A stretch of 64,000 bases of DNA, taken from contig JAPFBR010000003.1 of NCBI GenBank assembly GCA_035798135.1, positions 62,001-126,000 on the forward strand, written 5' to 3'. This stretch comes from Sediminicola sp035798135. GTDB taxonomy: Bacteria > Bacteroidota > Bacteroidia > Flavobacteriales > Flavobacteriaceae. Below, piece after piece: positions 56,912 to 64,000 of this stretch. Each line of letters opens with the position of its first letter. Position 1 is the stretch's first letter. The position numbers were made by a program, and so were the translations under genes. The notes under the pieces are model-generated. The model did not search any database. It was given only the letters and a program-made list of their open reading frames with translations, and was not told where the DNA came from.

Positions 56912-57499
56912 ATGAGAAAAATAAAATTAATGTCTCTTGTAACCATCCTAGCCCTTTCCTATAGTTGTAAGGAGGTTAAAAAAGAAGCCAAAGAAGCTTC
57001 CGATGAGATGGAAGAGACTATGCAAGAAATGAAAGAAGAGGTTACCGAAGAGGTAATTAAATTTACCATGGAACCTAAAAGTGATAGCAAGGTAACCGGA
57101 GAGGTTACATTTACGCAAACCAATGGCAATGTAAAAATGGTAGCAAACCTTACTGGGCTCACCGAGGGTGTTCATGCCATCCATATTCATGAAAAAGCTG
57201 ATTGTTCCTCATCAGACGGTAAATCTTCAGGAGGGCACTGGAACCCAACTTTTCAAGATCACGGAAAATGGGGAGCATCTGAAGGCTACCACAGAGGAGA
57301 TATTGGTAATTTCACTGCAGATGCAACAGGAAATGCTACGGTTGAATTTGAAACCGATGAATGGTGTATTGGTTGCGATGATATGACGAAGAATATTGTG
57401 GGCAAGGCAGTTATCGTACACCAAGGGGTAGACGATTTTGTATCTCAACCCTCAGGTGATGCAGGTGCAAGGGTAAGTTGTACGGGTATTATCAAATAG
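56912..57499 (+). CDS. Cu/Zn superoxide dismutase lipoprotein
   Basis: A 195-residue lipoprotein (signal MRKIKLMSLVTILALSYSC) with a Glu/Lys helix linker (about 20-50), then the SOD fold. Metal ligands are all visible: HAIHIHEKADC, GGHWNP (bridging His), QDHGKWG, GYHRGDIGN, and VHQGVDD; the disulfide cysteines are in KADCSS and RVSCTG and the active-site Arg in GARVSC. An extra CIGC pair sits in the loop EWCIGCDDM. It removes superoxide in the periplasm. It precedes the second ECF sigma factor with a terminator between, so the two units are separate but may be functionally linked. Confidence 0.93.
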   Translation: MRKIKLMSLVTILALSYSCKEVKKEAKEASDEMEETMQEMKEEVTEEVIKFTMEPKSDSKVTGEVTFTQTNGNVKMVANLTGLTEGVHAIHIHEKADCSSSDGKSSGGHWNPTFQDHGKWGASEGYHRGDIGNFTADATGNATVEFETDEWCIGCDDMTKNIVGKAVIVHQGVDDFVSQPSGDAGARVSCTGIIK

Positions 57500-57524
57500 T
57501 AAAAAATCAGAAGTAATAACCAAG

Positions 57525-57557
57525 AAAAAAGCTGCTTATATAAGTAGCTTTTTTTTT
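57525..57557 (+). terminator. Intrinsic terminator of the SOD gene
   Basis: aaagctgctta pairs with taagtagcttt (one G-T pair), short loop, followed by a long T run. Confidence 0.88.
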
Positions 57558-57581
57558 ATCTTTCACTCTTAAACATATTAC

Positions 57582-58112
57582 ATGGAATTAGAGGTATTGG
57601 TATCACGTTTTCAGACTAAGGACTTGAAGGCCTTTGAAAAGCTATATACTATGTATTCTGAAAATATTTGTGGAGTCATCAATACCATTGTAAAAAACAC
57701 AGATCTTGCCGAAGAAATTTGTCAAGATGTATTTATGAAGGCCTGGAATAATGCAGAAAGCTATAACGCTTCCAAAGGTCGGTTTTTTACATGGATTTTG
57801 AATATAGCCAGAAATGCAGCCATTGATGAGATAAGATCAAAATCATATAAGAACAGTAAACAAAACCTATCCTCTGATTTTTTCGTAGGTATCCTTGAAA
57901 ACAAAGATGACCTCAATAGTAAAATGGACACAATTGGAATCCAAAGCTTGTTGAAAAATTTAAAGGAAAAGTGTGTTCAAATAATTGAACTTCTATATTT
58001 TAAAGGATATACACAGAAAGAGGCGGCAGAAGAACTCGACATTCCCGTGGGAACTGTAAAAACAAGAAATAGAAATTGTATTTCACAGATTAGGGGCAAT
58101 ATAGCGATATAA
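57582..58112 (+). CDS. ECF-type RNA polymerase sigma factor (second)
   Basis: A 176-residue sigma factor with region 2 (YTMYSENICGVINTIVKNTDLAEEICQDVFMKAWNN and GRFFTWILNIARNAAIDEIRS, about 20-88) and region 4 (ELLYFKGYTQKEAAEELDIPVGTVKTRNRNCISQIRG, about 137-174). It resembles sigma factors paired with RskA-type anti-sigma factors (SigK-like). The next gene begins 1 base after its stop and encodes the anti-sigma factor, so the two are coupled. Possible signal: oxidative or envelope stress, inferred only from the nearby SOD gene. Confidence 0.92.
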   Translation: MELEVLVSRFQTKDLKAFEKLYTMYSENICGVINTIVKNTDLAEEICQDVFMKAWNNAESYNASKGRFFTWILNIARNAAIDEIRSKSYKNSKQNLSSDFFVGILENKDDLNSKMDTIGIQSLLKNLKEKCVQIIELLYFKGYTQKEAAEELDIPVGTVKTRNRNCISQIRGNIAI

Positions 58113-58113
58113 A

Positions 58114-58908
58114 ATGGACGTAAATAAATATATTACATCAGGAATTATAGAGCTCTACGTGGCCGGCACGCTCTCTGAGGAAGAAAACTTGGAGGTAAAC
58201 CGAAACGCAGAACTATATCCTGAAATAAAAGCTGAGATATTGTCCATAGAAGCGGCCATCTTGGCTCTGAGCAAGGCAGCGGCTCCGGTTCGTTCTGGCA
58301 GTAAAGAATTCAATGACATTAAGAATCGTATCGAGGCTTTGATGGACACCAAGGTAATAAAAATGTCAGATAGCAAAACCAATTGGTTCACCTATGTTGG
58401 ATGGGCAGCTTCCGTACTTCTAGCAGCAGGAATTTTGTGGATGTACAATGAAAATACCCAATTAAAATCGGAGATCAATGTGGCTTCCCAAACCAATGAG
58501 GTATTGGAACAGCAGATTTTTGAAGCCAATACGTCTTTAGAAAAATCAAAGGAATTACTCACCACTATACGAGATAAAAATATAGAGGTGATCGCTATGG
58601 GCGGTCAAACCGTATCGCCAACTTCCTATGCCAAAGCTTATTGGAACAAAGAAGAACAAAAGGTATTTATAGATGCCCAAGGGCTTCCTGAACCTCCGGA
58701 CGGGATGGTCTACCAAGTTTGGTCTTTAAAATTAAGTCCGCTCACCCCTACGAGTATGGGTCTATTGGAAGACTTTAAGAACGACGATAATAAGGTTTTT
58801 GCTTTTGCAAATCCCAACGAGTCCGAAGCATTTGGTATCACCTTAGAGCCAGCGGGAGGTAGTGAATTTCCTAACTTGGAACAACTTTACACCTTGGGAG
58901 CGGTTTAA
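58114..58908 (+). CDS. RskA-like anti-sigma factor
   Basis: A 264-residue membrane protein. The cytoplasmic N-terminal part (about 1-88) begins MDVNKYITSGIIELYVAGTLSEEENLEVNRNAELYPEIKAEI, the helical sigma-binding module. A single transmembrane helix lies at about 92-112 (YVGWAASVLLAAGILWMY). A coiled-coil stretch (about 112-155, NTQLKSEINVASQTNEVLEQQIFEANTSLEKSKELL) leads to a periplasmic RskA C-terminal domain (YWNKEEQKVFIDAQGLPEPPDGMVYQVWSLKL). No HxxxCxxC zinc motif is seen. It should hold the adjacent ECF sigma factor at the membrane until released by proteolysis. Confidence 0.87.
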   Translation: MDVNKYITSGIIELYVAGTLSEEENLEVNRNAELYPEIKAEILSIEAAILALSKAAAPVRSGSKEFNDIKNRIEALMDTKVIKMSDSKTNWFTYVGWAASVLLAAGILWMYNENTQLKSEINVASQTNEVLEQQIFEANTSLEKSKELLTTIRDKNIEVIAMGGQTVSPTSYAKAYWNKEEQKVFIDAQGLPEPPDGMVYQVWSLKLSPLTPTSMGLLEDFKNDDNKVFAFANPNESEAFGITLEPAGGSEFPNLEQLYTLGAV

Positions 58909-58931
58909 GAGGAGACCACCATAAATAAAAT

Positions 58932-58990
58932 AAAAAATCTTTTAAAGGTATTAAGGAGCAATTTCCTTAGAGTCTTCAAAAGATTTTTTT
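58932..58990 (+). terminator. Nested hairpin terminator-like element after sigma/anti-sigma operon
   Basis: aaaaaatctttt (58932-58943) pairs with aaaagatttttt (58978-58989), enclosing an inner hairpin taagga (58952-58957) / tcctta (58964-58969), and ends in a T run. Probable terminator, though the outer stem is AT-rich. Confidence 0.6.
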
Positions 58991-59763
58991 TAGCTCAGTA
59001 TTCGTGGGGGAGCTTTAATTAATAACATCTTAAAACACAGGCTTACTCTTTAGATAAACTGGCACACCATCGGTAACCAACAGTATCCCAAATTCATTTT
59101 AATAAACCCTATCAAGTTGTCTATTTGCCCGATTTCAGTATTCGTTGCAAGGATCTATATGCAAAGAATATTAAACCTCCACAAAATAACATTAAAGCCA
59201 GCCAAAGAAAAAATAGGATGTAAGCCATAATAATATAGATTTAGGTTTGCAAAAAAGAGATGATAATAAAACTTATACTGTTTATTTGTTTCCGTACTCT
59301 TTCAAAAAGAACGTAGGTCAATTCACTTCAACGATAAAAATATACTTTTCAACCTGAATTTCCTACAAAAGTTGTTAATATCTTCTTAATATTCTTACGT
59401 AAAACTTATACTAGGCTTGAATTTAAATGAAATAGCCTTCCTATTTTATTGGACGCTTAGAGCAAAAGCAAAATATAAATAGGCCAATGGAGTTTTTAAT
59501 CCTTTGAATTCCAGTTTACTGTATATTTCGACTCACGTTTAAGCACCTCTTGAAGACCTTGTTGATCAAAATATATTCGAATTGCAATATGTAACATAGA
59601 ATAGTTCCAGAGCGTAAAAAGATAGTAGTTCATAGTGTATTGTTTTAGGGTTTTCTTTAATAAATTGGACCATTGCCCGTTATTCCATTTAGAAATACTA
59701 ACGAATAACGATTAATTTAAGTTTTCTCCTTCCTCCAATAATTTGACTGTTTGTCATAAAAAA
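58991..59763. other. Gene-poor region
   Basis: About 770 bases between the nested hairpin and the minus-strand terminator with no ORF that resembles a conventional gene. The only candidate is a 35-codon minus-strand ORF at 59121-59228. The sequence is AT-rich, has no clear repeat and no recognised ncRNA. It may be decayed DNA or hold an undescribed RNA. Confidence 0.5.
59121..59228 (-). CDS. Possible 35-residue single-pass membrane microprotein
   Basis: ATG at 59228 opens a short frame to TAG at 59121-59123. The product begins MAYILFFLWLALMLFCGG, has one strongly hydrophobic helix (about residues 3-23), then a basic tail YRSLQRILKSGK. Hydrophobic helix plus positive tail is how real small membrane proteins look, and the surrounding frame is otherwise poor in ORFs. 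No promoter element was recognised upstream and no homologue is known to me. Chance cannot be ruled out for so short an ORF. Confidence 0.35.
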   Translation of the reverse strand: MAYILFFLWLALMLFCGGLIFFAYRSLQRILKSGK

Positions 59764-59789
59764 ACACCGCGACATAAATGTCGCGGTGT
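59764..59789 (-). terminator. Terminator of the DUF4331/TPR operon
   Basis: acaccgcgacat and atgtcgcggtgt form a perfect 12-bp stem with two central bases. The run of seven A on its left (59758-59764) is a T run on the minus strand, so it ends the operon whose last gene stops at 59888. Confidence 0.88.
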
Positions 59790-59887
59790 CCACCTAAAAA
59801 CCACTATGCAACCACATTGCTCAGCGCCTTTCCATTAAAATGTATAGCTCAGACTCCTTTTTACAAAAAATTAAAAGTGCAAAGTAT

Positions 59888-61165
59888 TTAAAGCTTGGAT
59901 ATTTTATTGGCCATGTTAGGACCCAGCTCATAAGCCGCATCGGATAATTCTTCCTTAAGTTCTTTTACTTTTGACATTTTTCCATTGGCCTTGTAGATTT
60001 CTGCCGTATGGTATAATATATTGGGTTCAAATGTTTTACCGAAAATATGTTCCTCAACCACTTGCAAAGCTTTATTCTTTTCCCCAATTTTAAAGTAGCT
60101 ATACGCCAATAAATCGTATGAATGTGGCGTAGGTCTGTTTAACACTTCTTTTTCTGCTATCATTAAGGCCTTTTCGTATTGCCCCGTTTTTTCAAGATAT
60201 AAAGACACGTTATAGGCATTGTACATCTCCCCATAAGAAGGATTTTGTACTGCCATGTAATATTTATCCAAATTGACAAGAGATTCTATCTCATTGTTCT
60301 GAAAAGCTGCGATCTCTGATTTCAAAAGATAATAATCGGGGGCACTGTAATCTTTAGTTACGGAATCCAAAATGCGCAAGGCTTCCTCTGGGTTCTTTTC
60401 ATAGGAAAATACGATCCAGGCGATTCCCTTTTTCGCATATGCGTTTTTGGGATCTAATTGCAGGGATTTTAAATAATAGTCATAGGACTCTTTTATTTTT
60501 CCAGCATGTCCATAATAATCTGCAATATTCGTATAGGACCAAAGCATCAATTCAGAATTGTTGGAATTTTCTGCTTTCTGTTTTGCCATTTCCATGAATC
60601 GAATGGTGGTATCCAGGTCTCCTTTATGATCGTTCCATTTTGCGGCACGGATCAAGTATCCAAATTGCGACATATTCTTGATGCTGTCCAGATATTTCTC
60701 TGCTTGGGAATAGCTTCCCAATTCCATATGTATATCAAAAAGTAAGCTTTGTGTATCCACTACTCCACTACCCCATTGTCTGGCAGCTTCCGCCAATTGC
60801 AATGCTTCCCTAAATCTATGCTGTGCAATATAATTTCTTGCAAGGGCCCTTTGATATCCAGCTTTTCCAATGGCTGCAATGTCCACAGCCTTTTTTAATG
60901 CCTGTTCTGCCCTTTTTAAATAAGTAATATCTCCCGTATTTTGAAAATAACGGTTGTATTCTCCTGCTACAATACCAAAACTGGTCAATTGTATGCTATC
61001 GGGTTTAATTTTAGAGTTCCATAGCTCATAATAGCTGGATGTAGTCCTTGATGGGCTGGAAACTAAAAATTTATTATAATCTTTTTGATTCGTGACTTGT
61101 GCTTGTTCTAAGTTTTCACACGAAAACAAAAATAACAGCGGTACGAATAGGAATAGATATTTCAT
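59888..61165 (-). CDS. TPR-repeat lipoprotein of the DUF4331 operon
   Basis: A 425-residue lipoprotein. The ATG at 61165 (MKYLFLFVPLLFLFSC) is preferred over a TTG two codons upstream. The mature protein consists of tetratricopeptide-like helical pairs (GDITYLKRAEQALKKAVDIAAIGKAGYQRALARNYIAQHRFREALQLAEAARQW; GKIKESYDYYLKSLQLDPKNAYAKKGIAWIVFSYEKNPEEALRIL; KTGQYEKALMIAEKEVLNRP). TPRs bind partner proteins. It is the last gene of a three-gene minus-strand operon; a stable hairpin separates it from the preceding gene. It probably serves as an outer-envelope scaffold; partner unknown, possibly the DUF4331 proteins. Confidence 0.82.
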   Translation of the reverse strand: MKYLFLFVPLLFLFSCENLEQAQVTNQKDYNKFLVSSPSRTTSSYYELWNSKIKPDSIQLTSFGIVAGEYNRYFQNTGDITYLKRAEQALKKAVDIAAIGKAGYQRALARNYIAQHRFREALQLAEAARQWGSGVVDTQSLLFDIHMELGSYSQAEKYLDSIKNMSQFGYLIRAAKWNDHKGDLDTTIRFMEMAKQKAENSNNSELMLWSYTNIADYYGHAGKIKESYDYYLKSLQLDPKNAYAKKGIAWIVFSYEKNPEEALRILDSVTKDYSAPDYYLLKSEIAAFQNNEIESLVNLDKYYMAVQNPSYGEMYNAYNVSLYLEKTGQYEKALMIAEKEVLNRPTPHSYDLLAYSYFKIGEKNKALQVVEEHIFGKTFEPNILYHTAEIYKANGKMSKVKELKEELSDAAYELGPNMANKISKL

Positions 61166-61210
61166 AATCAATGTTTTTAGGTGTTTTGAAATAGTAATCT
61201 TTTAAAATAA

Positions 61211-61232
61211 GGGAGGATACGAATATCCTCCC
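61211..61232 (-). promoter_or_regulatory. Intergenic RNA hairpin with UUCG loop
   Basis: In the minus-strand transcript gggaggata pairs perfectly with tatcctccc around the tetraloop ttcg, and ttatttt follows. It lies between the DUF4331-like lipoprotein gene (stop at 61260) and the TPR gene (start at 61165). UUCG loops are very stable; the tail is a weak terminator, so partial termination or 3'-end protection is plausible. Confidence 0.6.
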
Positions 61233-61259
61233 CTACTCTCCTTTTCATAGTTAATTGTA

Positions 61260-61910
61260 CTAGTTTGGAGTTCCCAAATAAGGGAATGAAGTAGAAAGAG
61301 TTGCTGTTAAGCTCACCCCATCCGATGTTAAACGTGGCAAATCTGCCACCCCGTCATTGTTTGTATCCTGACCACTGAAACGATCTCCTGTTTCACCTCC
61401 GAAAAGAAGGATCAAAGAAATATCGATAACATCATCGGTCAATGCGCGACCAGTTAAAACTTGTGTTCCATTGTAATAAGATGTTGGCATATTTGGGGCA
61501 ACATCCAAGGCATCACTTGCCAAAACGGTAGTCAAGGTAGTAGCATCCAATCCTAAGATATTAGGTTCGTAATTTACATCTTCCCTTGGGGCACCCAATA
61601 AATCAGCATACACATCATAGTACTGCTCCAATCTAGCTTCGAACCCTACTTGGAATTTTCCCATTTGTGAAGGTATGGTTACATTAAATTCATCTTTAAC
61701 GCTTGCCTGTCCCATCATGTCAAAACTAAGAACTGTATTTATACCTGGTCTCCCCATATGGTCTGCTTGGGAATACGTTCCAGAAAAATCTGTTCCCATT
61801 GGGGTTGGATTCGGTTCCATTGTGGTCATGTCATCATCATTGCTACAAGAAGCCAATGCTGCTAAAGCCAAAAGCGACAAGAAAGTAGATTTTATATTAA
61901 ATAGTTTCAT
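61260..61910 (-). CDS. Lipoprotein resembling the C-terminal half of DUF4331
   Basis: A 216-residue lipoprotein (signal MKLFNIKSTFLSLLALAALASC, then Asp/Met-rich linker NDDDMTTMEPNPT). The mature segment GTYSQADHMGRPGINTVLSFDMMGQASVKDEFNVTIPSQM resembles the 'RMGxPxVNxV ... KDxFN' region that forms the second half of full-length DUF4331 proteins. It is 27 bases downstream of the gene for a protein resembling the first half. Secretion with a lipid anchor is expected. Biochemical function unknown. It may pair with the upstream protein to rebuild the complete fold. Confidence 0.72.
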   Translation of the reverse strand: MKLFNIKSTFLSLLALAALASCSNDDDMTTMEPNPTPMGTDFSGTYSQADHMGRPGINTVLSFDMMGQASVKDEFNVTIPSQMGKFQVGFEARLEQYYDVYADLLGAPREDVNYEPNILGLDATTLTTVLASDALDVAPNMPTSYYNGTQVLTGRALTDDVIDISLILLFGGETGDRFSGQDTNNDGVADLPRLTSDGVSLTATLSTSFPYLGTPN

Positions 61911-61937
61911 AATTTTATTTCTTTTAAGTTAATGTTG

Positions 61938-62618
61938 TTATTGTTTAACGTTTGTAGTGACCCAAGTCTTGAAAACTGGAGTTCCCAATGCATTTGTGGC
62001 AGTTGTGTTCCCTATTACACTGTTTGGTATTTCCACTACAATAGACATGGTGTTTGCACCTGCAAAGGTGTTCTCTGCCTCAGCCTCTGTTTTGAACCCA
62101 CCTGGAGCCATTCCACCAATGACTGCATTGAATTGGAAAAAGTCGAAGAAGAATGCATCCTGTCTTGGTCCTGCAAACAATTTTACTCCGCTTGAAGTGG
62201 TTTCTGTTATTGCCGTAGAGCCAGAGATTTCAACATCACCTAGGGGAGAGTTGACCAATACTTCACTATCCAAACCTGTTTGACCAGGAGCAACAGGGCC
62301 AAAGAAATACATTCTGCCATCTCTTGGAATGGCTTGGATTACTTGATCCTCAATTAAATCTCCGTCCGTATCTATATTGATTTCTACCAAGACATTCTCA
62401 TCGAACTCCCCATAGGGCAACTCGGGCAATACACTAGATTGGATGTCTACCACAAAAACAGTGTTGTCAGAACCAACAGTAGGTTCAAACCCATAAAAGT
62501 CTGCAATATCAGCAGTGGTACCTTTAGTAGAAGGTGCATCAATGTGGTCGGCAGACACCAAAATAATACTAGCTACAGCTAATACTGCCAGGCCTAAATA
62601 AATTTTTGTTTTTTTCAT
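61938..62618 (-). CDS. DUF4331-family exported protein (N-terminal half)
   Basis: A 226-residue exported protein. Signal peptide about 1-23 (LGLAVLAVASIILVSA). The mature N-terminus DHIDAPSTKGTTADIADFYGFEP is the DUF4331 start motif ('SSHREAP...AADNTDVYAF' in longer members), and the body has VEINIDTDGDLIEDQ, FAGPRQDAFFFDFFQF and SIVVEIPNSVIG ... VFKTWVTT, the last matching where the first half of long DUF4331 proteins ends. First gene of the operon; the second half seems to be encoded by the next gene. Function of the family is unknown. Confidence 0.82.
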   Translation of the reverse strand: MKKTKIYLGLAVLAVASIILVSADHIDAPSTKGTTADIADFYGFEPTVGSDNTVFVVDIQSSVLPELPYGEFDENVLVEINIDTDGDLIEDQVIQAIPRDGRMYFFGPVAPGQTGLDSEVLVNSPLGDVEISGSTAITETTSSGVKLFAGPRQDAFFFDFFQFNAVIGGMAPGGFKTEAEAENTFAGANTMSIVVEIPNSVIGNTTATNALGTPVFKTWVTTNVKQ

Positions 62619-62793
62619 TACTTTTTGTTTTTAGATTTTGTTTCTGCCTTACCTACGCAACCTAGTTTGTGAGGGTTTGGTTTTAAGATGTTAATGTTTT
62701 GTTAAGAAGATTTTAACCTTAATACATATAATAGGACCCTAGATTATAAAGTCACATATTTTGCGTTAATTTGATCCTTTAAATAAATAGGTA

Positions 62794-63978
62794 ATGAACC
62801 CCTCTTCCTCCGGTTGGATAGATAAGTTTGGATCACTCGTAAAGGATAAGCCACATCTTTACACAGATTTTGATGCCCTATACAGTGATTTAAAGACTTG
62901 TGGTTTCATTTATGGAATAAATATATCCGCGCCCAAATTCATCACAGCAGAACACAATCTTACCGAAGATGAAAATGCCAAAATAAATCTGCTTACGGGG
63001 CTATATTTCACATATGCCTTTGAAAATGAAAAAGTGGATTTTAAAGAATTTCTTGAATCCATATTTAAGTTCTACCAGTTTTTGGAGGTAAGTCAGATAT
63101 CCTTCCTGAATAAAATTTTAACAGGAAAGAAAACTTCCTCCCAATTGGAGAAATTGATTGATTCCCGTGTTTATTTGGAGGACAATGTCATCAGTAAGAC
63201 CTTCAATAGCATCATTACCAATTCCCTGCTTTTTATAGATACCCTAACATTTAAAAGATACTTACAAGGAAAAAACGATGTTAAAAAGCATGCACAAGAT
63301 TTAGAACATATAACTATCAATCTCACATATCATACCTTAAATTCCAAAGAAAAAAATAAGAATGATGAGCGTTTGGCACAATTATTTGCCTCGTCCATAT
63401 CGTTCATAGATGGACAAAAAGAAAATTTTGATGGGTCATATCGGGACCAACTCAACAGTCAATTTTCAGTACAGGAAAACCAATATTTTTTGGATGTTTC
63501 CTGCCTTACGGTTTGGGAGGATTTTTCACTGGAATACAAGGAATCCATATTCATTTATGCGATAGGAAAAGACCTCGGATTTGATCATGGAAATATTGCA
63601 GAATCCTTGGAGGATGTTACCACTTTTTTTCAGTTGAATGCCAACAAGATCCCACATTTAAAAGACCATAATTTGGCCGTGCAATTTTATGAAAGCATGT
63701 CCAAAATTGTGAATAAATTAATTCTTAGAAATAGCAAAAGGTTGCTAAAAGAATTATCCGAAAGCAAGGAATTGGTAGCGCTTTTATCCAAGTCAACCCT
63801 CCGGGATTTAACACCTGAGGAAAAGAAAAAAGTACAGGGTCAACTAATCGATATATTTAAAAGCATCCCATCCCTTGCTATTTTCATACTCCCTGGAGGA
63901 GCCGTTCTATTGCCAATTTTTATTAAATTGATACCTAAACTTCTTCCTTCTGCCTTTGATGAAAATAGGGTTGAATAG
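62794..63978 (+). CDS. LETM1-related protein
   Basis: A 394-residue protein with no signal peptide. The first 320 residues are helical and unlike families I can name (GWIDKFGSLVKDKPHLYTDFDALYSDLKTCGFIYGINIS). The C-terminal 60 residues (LTPEEKKKVQGQLIDIFKSIPSLAIFILPGGAVLLPIFIKLIPKLLPSAFDENR) match the LETM1 type: a short helix, a hydrophobic helix rich in Ile, Leu and Pro, and the PKLLPS end. Flavobacterial members are annotated as LETM1-related biofilm-associated proteins. Mitochondrial LETM1 is a cation/proton exchange factor; the bacterial role is unknown. The segment suggests attachment to the inner membrane. Confidence 0.78.
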   Translation: MNPSSSGWIDKFGSLVKDKPHLYTDFDALYSDLKTCGFIYGINISAPKFITAEHNLTEDENAKINLLTGLYFTYAFENEKVDFKEFLESIFKFYQFLEVSQISFLNKILTGKKTSSQLEKLIDSRVYLEDNVISKTFNSIITNSLLFIDTLTFKRYLQGKNDVKKHAQDLEHITINLTYHTLNSKEKNKNDERLAQLFASSISFIDGQKENFDGSYRDQLNSQFSVQENQYFLDVSCLTVWEDFSLEYKESIFIYAIGKDLGFDHGNIAESLEDVTTFFQLNANKIPHLKDHNLAVQFYESMSKIVNKLILRNSKRLLKELSESKELVALLSKSTLRDLTPEEKKKVQGQLIDIFKSIPSLAIFILPGGAVLLPIFIKLIPKLLPSAFDENRVE

Positions 63979-64000
63979 ATGGCCTAAAAGGGGGTTATTC

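Noticed and set aside
57354..57380. CIGC pair in the SOD as an extra metal site
   Set aside because: From memory, flavobacterial SOD lipoproteins commonly have this WCIGCDD loop, so it is treated as a family trait and not as a novelty.
1..64000. CRISPR arrays, transposases, integrases, rRNA and tRNA genes
   Set aside because: No regularly spaced repeats, no DDE or tyrosine recombinase motifs and no cloverleaf or rRNA signature sequence were seen when reading the window.

Overview
The window is AT-rich bacterial chromosome that looks like a marine or aquatic member of the Flavobacteriaceae (Bacteroidota). Support: A-rich rather than Shine-Dalgarno leaders, several promoters with the Bacteroidota -7 element TAnnTTTG, many secreted proteins and lipoproteins, and typical flavobacterial families (DUF4331, DUF2490, alpha/beta hydrolase-OsmC fusion, LETM1-like protein, M1/M28/S9 peptidases). 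I see no rRNA, tRNA, CRISPR array, insertion sequence or prophage. The genus is not resolved.

Layout. 1-5030: 3' part of a phosphohexomutase, an MsbA-like ABC exporter, and an ECF sigma factor with two envelope partners, closed by a bidirectional terminator. 5031-9030: propeller lipoprotein, RNA m5C methyltransferase, secreted M20 hydrolase. 9276-12959: purL. 13287-21218: fatty-acid activation and beta-oxidation (acyl-CoA ligase, then MarR-fadN-fadA-fadE) with a 38-nt perfect palindrome at the MarR-fadNAE promoter. 21329-28185: PLP decarboxylase, then a trehalose block (GH15 enzyme divergent from a fused OtsA-OtsB) and a secreted propeller-NTF2 protein. 28188-32473: MFS transporter, M28 and M1 peptidases. 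32774-45190: mixed small transcription units (MscS, a decayed NTF2-like gene, saccharopine-dehydrogenase-like enzyme, GAF histidine kinase and lone GAF protein, acetyltransferase, NAD(P)-binding protein, DUF2254 protein, coiled-coil protein, an XRE-DUF4870-serine hydrolase fusion, quinone oxidoreductase, CDP-alcohol phosphatidyltransferase). 45310-54781: three tandem amidohydrolases, a sortilin-like propeller protein and an S9 peptidase, all exported. 54853-58908: DUF2490, hydrolase-OsmC, Cu/Zn SOD lipoprotein, second ECF sigma with its anti-sigma. 58909-59887: about 1 kb with no clear gene apart from one possible 35-codon membrane ORF. 59888-62618: minus-strand DUF4331 operon in which DUF4331 appears split into two proteins, with a TPR lipoprotein. 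62794-63978: LETM1-like protein.

Main themes are an exported peptide and amide scavenging capacity, a MarR-controlled fatty-acid catabolic unit, trehalose metabolism, and two sigma/partner envelope-signalling sets. The most unusual items are the single-polypeptide HTH-membrane-beta-lactamase-like fusion (41404-43173), the split DUF4331 pair with an intergenic UUCG-loop hairpin, and the fad operator-like palindrome. Functions are assigned from motifs and remembered family patterns; no database search was possible.
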